Below, one piece after another: positions 17,466 through 25,972 of a stretch of DNA of 64,000 nucleotides. The notes under the pieces are model-generated. The model saw only the letters and a program-made list of their open reading frames with translations, ran no database searches and was not told the origin of the DNA. The translations under genes were made by a program, and so were the position numbers. Source of the stretch: Frateuria terrea (GTDB lineage Bacteria > Pseudomonadota > Gammaproteobacteria > Xanthomonadales > Rhodanobacteraceae); NCBI RefSeq assembly GCF_900115705.1, contig NZ_FOXL01000003.1, positions 434,001 through 498,000 of the forward strand, written 5' to 3'. Each line of letters opens with the position of its first letter. Position 1 is the first letter of the stretch.

Positions 17466-18758
17466 TCAGGCCGGCGCGCCGTCCGCGCGCGCCGAGCCGA
17501 TCGCCCGCAGCGCCGGACTGGCCAGGCAACCGAGGGCGATCGCGCTCAGGCTCAGGCCCGCGCCGGCGAACAGCGTGCCGAGCGATACCACCTTGAGCAA
17601 GCTGCCGGCCACGGCTGCGGACATCGGCCCGATGCCCATGAAGGTGAACATCAACAGGCTCATGGTGCGGCCCATCAGGACCGGTGGCACGCGCTGCTGG
17701 ATCCAGCTGACGACAGCAATCTGCGCGATACCGGCCAGTACGCCCACGCCAGCCAGCAACCACGCGCCGTGCAGCGTGCTGTGCACCAGCGCGAGCGCTG
17801 CCAGGGCCAGGCCGGCGAGCGTGTCCATGCACAGCACCAGCACGCCCAATCGCCCGCTCGCCGCACGCGCCACCACGCGCGAGAGGAAGCCGCCGACCAG
17901 CATGCCACCGCCGTTGGCGGTCATCAGCAGGCCGAGCGAGGCGGCGCCCAGATCCAGCCGGCTATTGGCCAGCACCGGCAGGCCGACCTGGATCGGCCCG
18001 CCGACGAACGCGGTGACCACCGCCGCATAGAGCATGAACGCCCGCAGCGGCAGGTCGGCCCAGACGTGGCGCACGCCCGCGGCCACGTCGGCCAGCACGC
18101 CGTTCATGCGTGGGCGCGACTGGCCCTGGGCGGCACCGCGGATCAGCCACAGCGAACCCAGCGAAACGAGAAAGCTGGCCGCGTCGATGGCGAACGCCAG
18201 ACCTAGCCGCCGCGCCTCGTCGGTGCCATGGCCCGCATGCGTGCCGATGACCAGACCGGCGAGCGCCGGGCCCACGAACAGACTCAGCTGGCGCATCCCC
18301 ATGAAGAGCGCGTTGGCCGAGGACAACTGTGCCGGCACCACCACTTGCGGCAGCAGGGCCGAGCCGGCGGGGTAGGCGAAGGCGGTGGCCACGCCGATGC
18401 CCAGTGCGATGGTGTACACCGCCGGCATGCCGATGCCGCCAGCCAGCACCAGGCCGGCCAGCAGCGCGACCAGTACCGCGTTCACGCCGCGCGCCAGCAG
18501 CAGGATGCACCGCGCCGACATCCGGTCCACCAGCGCACCGCCGACGAGCATCAGGATCGCCCGCGGCAGTGCCATCGCGGCCAGCACCAGGCCCAGCGCT
18601 GCCGCGCTGCCGGTCAGCCGCAACACCAGCCACGGCAGCGCGACCAGAGTGAACTGATCGCCCAGCGCCGATACCGCGCTGCCGGCGAACAGCAGACGGA
18701 AATCACGGTTGGCGCGGAGCGCCGCCGCTGCCGGGTGGTTGGTCGTCGGGGGCTGCAT
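17466..18758 (-). CDS. MFS transporter (transmembrane secretion effector-like, MFS_3)
   Basis: 430 residues with about twelve helices. The N-terminus reads FRLLFAGSAVSALGDQFTLVALPWLVL, the typical opening of MFS_3/enterobactin-exporter-like proteins, followed by the loop GGALVDRMSARCILL. Likely an exporter; substrate unknown. The start MQPPTTNHPAAA at 18758 has GAGGAACGAGCC before it. It begins 37 bases after the DUF2239 gene, so the two probably form an operon. It is tail-to-tail with the RND permease with only four bases between the stops. Confidence 0.85.
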   Translation of the reverse strand: MQPPTTNHPAAAALRANRDFRLLFAGSAVSALGDQFTLVALPWLVLRLTGSAAALGLVLAAMALPRAILMLVGGALVDRMSARCILLLARGVNAVLVALLAGLVLAGGIGMPAVYTIALGIGVATAFAYPAGSALLPQVVVPAQLSSANALFMGMRQLSLFVGPALAGLVIGTHAGHGTDEARRLGLAFAIDAASFLVSLGSLWLIRGAAQGQSRPRMNGVLADVAAGVRHVWADLPLRAFMLYAAVVTAFVGGPIQVGLPVLANSRLDLGAASLGLLMTANGGGMLVGGFLSRVVARAASGRLGVLVLCMDTLAGLALAALALVHSTLHGAWLLAGVGVLAGIAQIAVVSWIQQRVPPVLMGRTMSLLMFTFMGIGPMSAAVAGSLLKVVSLGTLFAGAGLSLSAIALGCLASPALRAIGSARADGAPA

Positions 18759-18795
18759 GGCTCGTTCCTCGTGGCGGCGCCGGTCGCGGTGGGTG

Positions 18796-19401
18796 TCAGG
18801 GGGTGTGTGGTGAGCCAGGCCGGGTGCCGCCGGCCTCGTCCCATGCGATGGCGGCCAGGCGGCGCAGGTGGTCGCGCACGTCCCCCGGCCAGCTGCCGGT
18901 GAGCCGGGTGAAATGCTTGCGTTCGCCGCGCCAGAAGGCACGACTGGCTTCCTCGTGGCCGGGCAGGTGGCCGGTCATCGCCCGCATGAAATGGTCGACC
19001 GCCTCGGACGCTTCTTGCGCACGCTGCGCAGAGCCGCCCTCGCGGATCGCCTGCTCGACCAGCCGACGCAGCACCGCCGAGGCGCCGCCGGGTTGTCCGG
19101 CCAGCCAATCCCAATGGCGCGGCAGCAGGGTCACCTCGCGCGGCATCACGCCCAGCCGTGGGCGGCCGGGCCCGCGCGGCGCGGCGGGCGGGGGCTGCAG
19201 GCGGGCGAGCACTTCGGCCTCGTCGCCGCGCAGGTCGAATTCGACCGGGCGGCCGCTGCGGTCGTCGAACACCTGCACGGGGCCGGCGGCGCCGGCGTCG
19301 AGCGCGCGCTTGACCGCCAGCGCCACCTCGACGCAGGTGCCGGAGGCGAGCAGGTGGTGGCCGTCGAAAGCGGTGCAGGCCATGCTGGCGTGCGGATGCA
19401 T
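18796..19401 (-). CDS. DUF2239 family protein
   Basis: 201-residue soluble protein. It begins CTAFDGHHLLASGTCVEVALAVKRAL, the N-terminal signature of DUF2239, followed by VQVFDDRSGRPVEFDLRG, a proline-rich linker GPGRPRLGVMPREVTLLPRHWDWL and an alpha-helical C-terminal half. No function is known for this family. The start MHPHASMACTAF at 19401 was preferred; a second ATG at 19383 is possible. It is upstream of the MFS gene in the same direction. Confidence 0.8.
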   Translation of the reverse strand: MHPHASMACTAFDGHHLLASGTCVEVALAVKRALDAGAAGPVQVFDDRSGRPVEFDLRGDEAEVLARLQPPPAAPRGPGRPRLGVMPREVTLLPRHWDWLAGQPGGASAVLRRLVEQAIREGGSAQRAQEASEAVDHFMRAMTGHLPGHEEASRAFWRGERKHFTRLTGSWPGDVRDHLRRLAAIAWDEAGGTRPGSPHTP

Positions 19402-19546
19402 GCTGAAAACCGAATGGGCGGGCGCGTAATTTACCCGGATTAAACTGGCCGTCAAGCAGCGGGGCCGCCCTGGCCCATCAGTCCTGCATCCGAAGCCGCG
19501 AACCCCTTGCTATGGTGCGATCTCTTTCCAAGGGAGGGATCGACCC

Positions 19547-20923
19547 ATGCGCATGCGCCGGGCCAGCTGGCTGGCCGCCATTCCCCTGCTCGCCCTCGCG
19601 GCAGGCATGCCGCTGAAGGCGGCCGAACTGGCGGTGCCGCCGGTGCAGTACCACCAGCGCACGCTGCCCAACGGACTGGAAGTGCTCAGCATCGAAGACC
19701 ATGCCAGCCCCACCGTGACCGTGCAGGTCTGGTACCACGTCGGCTCCAAGGACGATCCGCAGGGCCGCTCTGGCTTCGCCCACCTGTTCGAACACCTGAT
19801 GTTCAAGAGCACCGCGCACATGCACGCCGAGCAGATGGACCGGCTCACCGAGGACGTCGGCGGGGCCAACAATGCGTCCACCGGCGACGACATCACCAAC
19901 TACTACGAGGTGATCCCCAGCAACTACCTGCAGACGCTGCTGTGGGCCGAAGCCGAGCGGCTCTCGAACCTCAACGTGGACGAGAAGAACTTCAGGTCCG
20001 AGCGCGCCGTGGTGGAGGAGGAATACCGCCAGAGCGTGCTGGCCAACCCGTACGGCAAGCTGTTCAACTCGATCGACCCGCACTCGTTCACGGTGCACCC
20101 GTACAAGCGCCCGACCATCGGCAGCATCGAGAACCTGGAAGCGGCGTCGCTGCAGAACGTGATCGACTTCCACCGCACCTTCTACCGGCCGGACAACGCC
20201 ACCCTGATCGTCGCCGGCGACTTTGACCCCAGGCAGCTCGATGCCTGGGTCGACCGCTACTTCGGCTGGATCCCCAAGCCGGCCGCGCCGGTCCCGCAGG
20301 TGACCGTGCAGGAGCCGGTACGCACGCAGGACAAGCGTTACACCGAGACCAGCGCCAGCGCGCCGCTGCCGGCGCTGGCGATCAGCTGGCTGATCCCGCC
20401 CGCGCGCGACGCCGACACGGTACCCCTGCAGGTGGCGTCGGCGCTGCTCTCGCAGGGCGAGTCCTCGCGCCTCTACCAGGCGCTGGTGTACCGCGCGCAG
20501 GTCGCACAACAGGCGGGCGCCCAGGTCGATGCGCGGGTCGGGCCGGGATTGTTCGTCGCCTACGCCATCCTCGCCAGCGGCCACAAGCCGGCCGAGGCGG
20601 AGAAGCTGCTGCTCGCCGAAATCGCCAGGCTCGCCAGCCAGCCGATCCCGGCCGCCGAACTGGACAAGGTCAAGACGCAGCTGCTCACCAGCGAGATCAA
20701 GGGTCGCCAGACGGCCCAGGGCAAGGCGTTCGGACTGGGTCAGGCGGCGCTGATCGAGGGCGATCCGGCGCGCATCAACGGCGACCTGGTCGCACTCCAG
20801 CGTGTCAGCGCGGCCGACGTGCAGCGCGTGCTCAGGCGATACGTGACCGGCGCACACAGCGTCACCATCGACTACCTGCCGCAGGCCAAGGCCGCCGGCG
20901 AACTCCAGGGAGTTGCCCGATGA
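19547..20923 (+). CDS. M16 family zinc peptidase, catalytic subunit
   Basis: 458-residue periplasmic pitrilysin-type protease. It has a signal peptide (1-26, ending LKAAEL) and the inverted zinc motif HLFEH at residues 79-83, with the downstream acidic ligand region ERAVVEEEYRQ. The LuxS/M16 fold shows as NGLEVLSIEDHASPTVTVQVWYHVGSKDD. Clear ribosome site AGGGAGGGA eight bases before ATG 19547. The TGA overlaps the ATG of the second M16 gene (ATGA), so a heterodimer like other bacterial two-gene M16 pairs is likely. Confidence 0.93.
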   Translation: MRMRRASWLAAIPLLALAAGMPLKAAELAVPPVQYHQRTLPNGLEVLSIEDHASPTVTVQVWYHVGSKDDPQGRSGFAHLFEHLMFKSTAHMHAEQMDRLTEDVGGANNASTGDDITNYYEVIPSNYLQTLLWAEAERLSNLNVDEKNFRSERAVVEEEYRQSVLANPYGKLFNSIDPHSFTVHPYKRPTIGSIENLEAASLQNVIDFHRTFYRPDNATLIVAGDFDPRQLDAWVDRYFGWIPKPAAPVPQVTVQEPVRTQDKRYTETSASAPLPALAISWLIPPARDADTVPLQVASALLSQGESSRLYQALVYRAQVAQQAGAQVDARVGPGLFVAYAILASGHKPAEAEKLLLAEIARLASQPIPAAELDKVKTQLLTSEIKGRQTAQGKAFGLGQAALIEGDPARINGDLVALQRVSAADVQRVLRRYVTGAHSVTIDYLPQAKAAGELQGVAR

Positions 20924-22392
20924 ACCGCCTGACCCGTACGCGCCTGGCCGTCTTTACGGCCGCCTTGTTTTGCGCCGGAACCGCGGCCGCCGTCGATTTC
21001 CCTACTGCGCCGCCGCCCCCGGGGCCTGCGCCCACGCTGTCGCTGCCCACGCCGTCGAGCCAGCTCCTGCCCAACGGCCTGGAGGTGATCAGCATCCAGC
21101 GCGACGGCCTGCCCCTGGTCACCGCCGAGCTGTTGCTCCGCCAGGGCAGCGCCATGGATCCGCAGGGCAAGGCAGGGCTGGCCCAGCTCACCGCGACCCT
21201 GCTCACCCGTGGTGCGGCCGGCCGCAGCGCGCCGCAGATCGCCGCAGCAGCCGAAGCACTGGGCGGCTCGCTGGACGCCGAGGCCGGCTGGGATCACAGC
21301 AACGTCGGCATCACCGTGACCACGCCCAGGCTGCCGGCCGCGCTGGCACTGCTGGCGCAGGTGACGCGCCAGCCCGACTTCGCCGCACCGGAACTCGAGC
21401 GCGCACGCGCCCAGGCGCTGGACGACCTGCACCTGGTCCTCAGCCGGCCGACCCGGCTGGCTGCGCTGGCCGCCAGCCGCGCCGTGTTCGGCGAGGGCGC
21501 CTACGGCCATGCCTCCGCCGGCACGCCCGCGTCGCTCAAGGCGATCGGACGCGTCGACGTGCAACGCATGCACGCGGCCATCTACCGGCCTGACGATGCC
21601 GTGCTGATCCTCACCGGCGACATCGCGCCGGCACAGGCGCGCGAGCTGGCGCGGCAGAGCTTCGGCAACTGGGCCCGCCCTCCGGCGCCGCTGGCCCCGC
21701 TGCCGCCCGGCAAGGGCAAGGGCGTGTTGCCGCCGGTGCTGCTGGTCGACCAGCCCGGTGCCGGCCAGGCCGGCGTGGTGGCCGCGCATGCGGCACCGCC
21801 GCGCAAGGACGCGGAGTTCTACGTCGGCACGGTCGCCAACGCCGTGCTGGGCGGCTCCTATTCGTCGCGGCTGAACGAGGAGATTCGCATCAAGCGCGGG
21901 CTTTCCTACGGTGCCGGCAGCGACCTTGACGGCCGCCGTGGCACCGGCCTCTGGCTCGCGTCGGCGCAGACCAAGAACCCCTCCGCGGCGCAGGTGGTCG
22001 ACCTCATGTTGGGTGAATTCGCGCGCCTGGGCCAGGTGCCGGTGCCGCCCGACGAGCTGGCGGCACGCAAGGCGACCCTGATCGGCGGCTACGGCCGCAG
22101 CCTGGAAACCACCGCCGGTCTGGCCGGCCAGCTGGAAGAGCTGGCCACCTATGGCGTGGACCTGGCCGAGATCGGCCGCTACATCGACCGCGTGCAGGCG
22201 GTAACGCCAGCGCAGGTGCAGACCTACGCCCGCGCCCACCTGGATCCGGACTCGAGCCACGTGGTCGTGGTCGGCGACGCGGCCCAGTTCGACGCGGCGC
22301 TGCGCAGGGCCCATCCGCAGGCGGTGCGGCTGGAGGCCGCTTCGCTCAACCTGGACAGCCCGACGCTCGGCACCGGCAGAAAACCTGACTGA
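20920..22392 (+). CDS. M16 family peptidase-like subunit lacking the zinc motif
   Basis: 490-residue partner of the preceding peptidase. A signal peptide (about 1-26) is followed by a proline-rich stretch and the M16 fold (NGLEVISIQRDGLPLVTAELLLRQG). At the place where the first subunit has HLFEH, this one reads GLAQLTATLL, so the zinc site is missing. In the family such subunits shape the substrate chamber. A C-terminal M16 domain has GGSYSSRLNEEIRIKRGLSYGAGS. It starts inside the stop of the upstream gene (ATGA overlap) and ends before a strong terminator. Confidence 0.92.
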   Translation: MNRLTRTRLAVFTAALFCAGTAAAVDFPTAPPPPGPAPTLSLPTPSSQLLPNGLEVISIQRDGLPLVTAELLLRQGSAMDPQGKAGLAQLTATLLTRGAAGRSAPQIAAAAEALGGSLDAEAGWDHSNVGITVTTPRLPAALALLAQVTRQPDFAAPELERARAQALDDLHLVLSRPTRLAALAASRAVFGEGAYGHASAGTPASLKAIGRVDVQRMHAAIYRPDDAVLILTGDIAPAQARELARQSFGNWARPPAPLAPLPPGKGKGVLPPVLLVDQPGAGQAGVVAAHAAPPRKDAEFYVGTVANAVLGGSYSSRLNEEIRIKRGLSYGAGSDLDGRRGTGLWLASAQTKNPSAAQVVDLMLGEFARLGQVPVPPDELAARKATLIGGYGRSLETTAGLAGQLEELATYGVDLAEIGRYIDRVQAVTPAQVQTYARAHLDPDSSHVVVVGDAAQFDAALRRAHPQAVRLEAASLNLDSPTLGTGRKPD

Positions 22393-22417
22393 CCCCACGG
22401 TGCAACGGTGCACGAAG

Positions 22418-22442
22418 AAACCTGGCTCCGGCCGGGTTTTTT
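22418..22442 (+). terminator. Rho-independent terminator of the M16 operon
   Basis: Stem AAACCTGGC (22418-22426) with GCCGGGTTT (22431-22439), one G-T pair, a four-base loop, followed by more T residues to 22442. It is 26 bases after the second M16 stop. Confidence 0.85.
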
Positions 22443-22547
22443 GCCATGCGCGCGACACTGCGTTCGCCACCATGCAATGAGCACTCACGTCGCCACGAGA
22501 TAAAGTAAACTATCGAGTACACAAACTCCCCCCTGGAAGGCTTCCCC

Positions 22548-23075
22548 ATGCCTCATGCCTTTTCGCGTCTGCGCAGTGCGCTGGCACTGCTGCTTGCCAC
22601 CACCGCCCTGCCCGCCGCCGCCGCGCACCTGGAACTGCAGGGCGGACGCAGCTACATGGACGCCCATGGCGCCAATGCCGCCTTCGTCGAAGCCACCTTC
22701 GCGCCGCACGCCATCGGCCAGAGCCGGCTGGACTGGTCGCCCGACGTTTCGGCCGGCTGGATCGACCGCCGCGACCTCAACCGCTATCGCCCATCGGAAT
22801 ACGGCACCAGCCAATCGGTGGCGCTGCTGGCCGCCGGCGCACGGTTCCACTACGGCGCACCGGATGCCTGGTACCGCGCGCTGTTCTTCAGCTTCCAGCT
22901 GGCCGGCATCAACCACACCACCCAGGCGCTGTCGAGCCATTACCAGTTCGTCAGCACGGTGGGCTGGCAGGGCGAGCACCTGAGCCTGCAGATCCGCCAC
23001 GTTTCCAACGGCGGCCTCAATGGGCCCAACCGCGGCGAAACGATGGCGCTGGTCGGCGTGGGTTTCGACCTCTGA
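22548..23075 (+). CDS. pagL: PagL-like lipid A 3-O-deacylase (acyloxyacyl hydrolase)
   Basis: 175-residue outer-membrane beta-barrel enzyme that removes the 3-O acyl chain of lipid A, which remodels the outer leaflet. The signal peptide (1-26) ends LPAAAA. The catalytic block RHVSNGGLNGPNRGET near the C-terminus gives His151, Ser153, Asn154 and Glu164, close to the His/Ser/Glu spacing of characterised PagL (14 residues from His to Glu there, 13 here). It ends in phenylalanine-Asp-Leu after alternating hydrophobics, as in small barrels. Single gene, preceded by a short AT-richer promoter region and followed by a terminator. Confidence 0.88.
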   Translation: MPHAFSRLRSALALLLATTALPAAAAHLELQGGRSYMDAHGANAAFVEATFAPHAIGQSRLDWSPDVSAGWIDRRDLNRYRPSEYGTSQSVALLAAGARFHYGAPDAWYRALFFSFQLAGINHTTQALSSHYQFVSTVGWQGEHLSLQIRHVSNGGLNGPNRGETMALVGVGFDL

Positions 23076-23082
23076 TAGACAG

Positions 23083-23107
23083 GAAGGCGCCCGAGGGCGC
23101 CTTCTCT
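23083..23107. terminator. Bidirectional terminator between pagL and emrB
   Basis: Perfect 10-base arms GAAGGCGCCC (23083-23092) and GGGCGCCTTC (23095-23104) with a two-base loop. A TCTTTC tail follows on the plus strand. It lies between two convergent genes. Confidence 0.8.
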
Positions 23108-23108
23108 T

Positions 23109-24632
23109 TCAGTGTCCGCCGCTCGCTGCCGGGCCGGCCTTGGCAAGGAACGGCGGCCGGGTCAGCCATATCACCAGAACCAGGCTGCAGAAGACCCAGC
23201 CGAGCACGTGGAAGACCTCGTTGAAGGAGATCTGGTAGCCCTGCTGGGTGGCCATCTGGTTGATCATCGCCGCGGCGGTCTGCGGATCGCCCATCGATCC
23301 CATCGCCGCGCGGGTCGTCGGATCGTATGCGGTCACGTGCTCGACCAGCTGCTCATGGTGGGCTACTGCGCGGCGTTCCCAGAACAGCGTGGTGATCGAG
23401 GCGGAGAAGCTGCCGCCCAGCGTGCGCAGAAAGGTGGCCAGGCCCGAGCCGGAGGCGATCTCGTTCTGCTGCAGGTCCGACAGCAGGATGGTCAGGATCG
23501 GCATGAAGAACAACGCCACGCCCAGGCCCTGGATCAGCTGCACCAGCGCCACGTGGTAGAAGTCGACGCCGATGTAGAAATCCGAGCGCATGAAGCAGGT
23601 CACGCCCAGCACGATGAAGGCGATCGATGCCACCGCGCGCAGGTCGAACTTGGGTGCGAACTTGCCCACGAAGAAGGTCAGCATCACCGGCAGCACGCCG
23701 ATCGGCGCCGTGGCAAAGCCGGCCCAGGTCGAGGTGTAGCCGAGGTTGCGCTGCAGCCACAGCGGCATCAGCAGGCTCATCGCGAAGAACGCCGCGTAGG
23801 CCAGGACCAGCGCGATCGTGCCGTAGGTGAAGTTGCGGTGGCGGAACAGCTTCAGGTCGACGATCGGATCCTTGTCGGTCAATTCCCAGATCAGGAAGAT
23901 CGCGATGGCGATCGCCGAGACGATGCTGGTGACGATGATGAAGGTCGAATTGAACCAGTCCTCGTCGTTGCCCTTGTCGAGCACCACCTGCAGCGCGCCC
24001 ACGCCGATGATCAGCGTGATCAGGCCCACGTAGTCGATCTTGGGCCGCTCGGTCTTGTCCACGCGACCGCGCATCTGGTTGCCCACCACCATGCTGGCGA
24101 AGATGCCGATGGGCACGTTGATGAAGAAGATCCACGGCCATGAGTAGTTGTCGGTGATCCAGCCGCCCAGGATCGGGCCGGCGATCGGCGCCACCACCGT
24201 GACCATCGCCAGCAGCGCCAGCGCCATGCCGCGCTTGGCCGGCGGGTAGATCGAGATCAGCAGGCTCTGCGTGATCGGGTACATAGGGCCTGCCACCGCG
24301 CCCTGGATCGCGCGGAACGCGATCAGCATGCCCATGCTCTGCGACACGCCGCACAGGAACGAGGTCAGCGCGAACAGCAGGGTCGACCAGATGAACAGCT
24401 TCACCTCGCCGAAGCGGCGGGTGAGGAAGCCGGTCAGCGGCAGCGAGATCGCCATGCTCACGGCGAACGAGGTGATCACCCAGGTGCTCTGATTGACGCT
24501 CACGCCGAGGTTGCCGGCGATGGTCGGCAGCGACACATTGGCGATGGTGGTGTCCAGCACCTGCATGAAGGTGGCCAGCGAGATGCCGACCGTGGTGATC
24601 GCCATGCTGGGTGGACGGTATTGGCTGCTCAT
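23109..24632 (-). CDS. emrB: DHA2-family multidrug efflux MFS permease EmrB
   Basis: 507-residue, 14-helix inner-membrane drug:proton antiporter. Family marks include GISLATFMQVLDTTIANVSLP at the first helix, WVITSFAVSMAISLP, the conserved FRAIQGAVAGPMYP in helix four, and GPILGGWITDNYSWPWIFFINVP. It works with EmrA and the outer-membrane factor encoded upstream to move drugs across both membranes. Start ATG 24632. The 125-base gap to emrA is longer than elsewhere in the operon and holds two repeat hairpins, which may lower emrB expression or stabilise the upstream mRNA. Confidence 0.95.
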   Translation of the reverse strand: MSSQYRPPSMAITTVGISLATFMQVLDTTIANVSLPTIAGNLGVSVNQSTWVITSFAVSMAISLPLTGFLTRRFGEVKLFIWSTLLFALTSFLCGVSQSMGMLIAFRAIQGAVAGPMYPITQSLLISIYPPAKRGMALALLAMVTVVAPIAGPILGGWITDNYSWPWIFFINVPIGIFASMVVGNQMRGRVDKTERPKIDYVGLITLIIGVGALQVVLDKGNDEDWFNSTFIIVTSIVSAIAIAIFLIWELTDKDPIVDLKLFRHRNFTYGTIALVLAYAAFFAMSLLMPLWLQRNLGYTSTWAGFATAPIGVLPVMLTFFVGKFAPKFDLRAVASIAFIVLGVTCFMRSDFYIGVDFYHVALVQLIQGLGVALFFMPILTILLSDLQQNEIASGSGLATFLRTLGGSFSASITTLFWERRAVAHHEQLVEHVTAYDPTTRAAMGSMGDPQTAAAMINQMATQQGYQISFNEVFHVLGWVFCSLVLVIWLTRPPFLAKAGPAASGGH

Positions 24633-24663
24633 GGGCTGCGTCGGTATCTGTGGTTGGCGCCTC

Positions 24664-24748
24664 CCCTGCAGGCAGGGAAGGCTGGAGGGGGCTGGACGGA
24701 TCGCGCGACGCCGACCCCACCCAACCCTCCCCCGTGCGCGAGGGAGGG
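24664..24748. repeat. Two REP-like hairpins between emrA and emrB
   Basis: Hairpin one: CCCTGC (24664-24669) with GCAGGG (24672-24677). Hairpin two: CCCTCCC (24725-24731) with GGGAGGG (24742-24748), preceded by a CCCCACCCAACCC stretch seen at other copies of this repeat. Unlike the other copies, this one lies inside an operon. Confidence 0.55.
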
Positions 24749-24757
24749 AGCTGTCGC

Positions 24758-25963
24758 TTACTTGCCGCTGTCGGCCTTGCCGTTGCCGGCCATGTTCGCG
24801 TGGATGATCTGTGCGATCAGGCCATCGGCCCGCTCGAGCTGCTTCTGGTACACCTCGGTGCTGAAGGCCGGCTTGGTCGGTGGCTCGGGCGCCAGCATCG
24901 CGCCCTGCTGGTTGTGCAGGTCGACGGTGACGTCGGTGGACAGGCCGATGCGCAGCGGATGCTTGTCCAGCTGGCCCGGGTCAGTGAACACGACTCGCAC
25001 CGGTACGCGCTGCACGATCTTGATCCAGTTGCCGGTGGCATTCTGCGCCGGCAACAGCGAGAACGCGCTGCCGGTGCCCACGCCCAGGCTCTCGACCATG
25101 CCCTTGTAGGTCACGTCGCCGCCGTAGACGTCGGCATGGATCTCCACCGGCTGGCCGATCCGCATGTGGGTGAGCTGGGTTTCCTTGAAGTTGGCGTCGA
25201 TCCACGCCTCGTGCAGCGGCACCACCGCCATCAGCGGCGTGCCCGGGGCGACGCGCTGGCCCAGCTGGACCGCGCGCTTGGCGACGTAGCCATCGACCGG
25301 CGCAACGATGGTGGTGCGCAGGTCGTCAAGGAAGGCGGCACGCAGCTTCGCCGCGGCCGTCTGGACGTCCGGATGCGAGGCGACCACGGTATCGTCGACC
25401 AGCACCTTGCTGGTCTGGTACTGCTGCGTGGCGGCGGTCAGCGCGCTCTGCGCGGCGGTCAGCTCGTCGCGAGCGTGCGCCAGTTCCTCGGCGGAGATGG
25501 CGCCGGACTTGGCCAGGTCGCGGCGACGGTTGTAGTCGGCCTGCGCCTTGGCCACCGCCACCTTGCGGGCGGCCACGTCGGCCTGTGCACCGCTGACGGT
25601 GCTGTACAGGCCGCGCACCTTGCGCACGGTGCCCGCGAGGTTCGCCTTGGCCTCGGCCAGCGCCACGTCGGCGTTGCTCTGGTCGAGCTTGATCAACACC
25701 TGGCCGGCCCTGACGCGATCGCCGTCGTCCGCGCCGATCGAAACCACGGTGCCGGGGATCTGCGGGGTGATCTGCACGATATTGCCGGACACGTAGGCGT
25801 CATCGGTGCCTTCGTACCAGCGGCCGTCGAAGTAGTACCACAGGCCCCAGCCGATCAGGGCGAGCAGCACCACCACGCCGAGCGCGCGCAGCAGGAAACC
25901 GCGCTTGTTTTTCGCGGCGGGCGCCGGTGCGCCGTTCGGTTGGGAAGCAGGCTGGCTGGACAT
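24758..25963 (-). CDS. emrA: HlyD/EmrA membrane-fusion protein
   Basis: 401-residue periplasmic adaptor anchored by one N-terminal helix (about 22-44, GFLLRALGVVVLLALIGWGLWYYF). A biotinyl-lipoyl-like half (DAYVSGNIVQITPQIPGTV) and a long coiled-coil hairpin (about 100-200, rich in Ala, Lys and Gln) follow. The barrel half contains APVDGYVAKRAVQLGQRV and the closing VRVVFTDPGQLDKHPLRIGLST. It starts nine bases after the outer-membrane factor stop. It links EmrB to that outer-membrane protein. Confidence 0.94.
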   Translation of the reverse strand: MSSQPASQPNGAPAPAAKNKRGFLLRALGVVVLLALIGWGLWYYFDGRWYEGTDDAYVSGNIVQITPQIPGTVVSIGADDGDRVRAGQVLIKLDQSNADVALAEAKANLAGTVRKVRGLYSTVSGAQADVAARKVAVAKAQADYNRRRDLAKSGAISAEELAHARDELTAAQSALTAATQQYQTSKVLVDDTVVASHPDVQTAAAKLRAAFLDDLRTTIVAPVDGYVAKRAVQLGQRVAPGTPLMAVVPLHEAWIDANFKETQLTHMRIGQPVEIHADVYGGDVTYKGMVESLGVGTGSAFSLLPAQNATGNWIKIVQRVPVRVVFTDPGQLDKHPLRIGLSTDVTVDLHNQQGAMLAPEPPTKPAFSTEVYQKQLERADGLIAQIIHANMAGNGKADSGK

Positions 25964-25972
25964 AGGGAGCCT

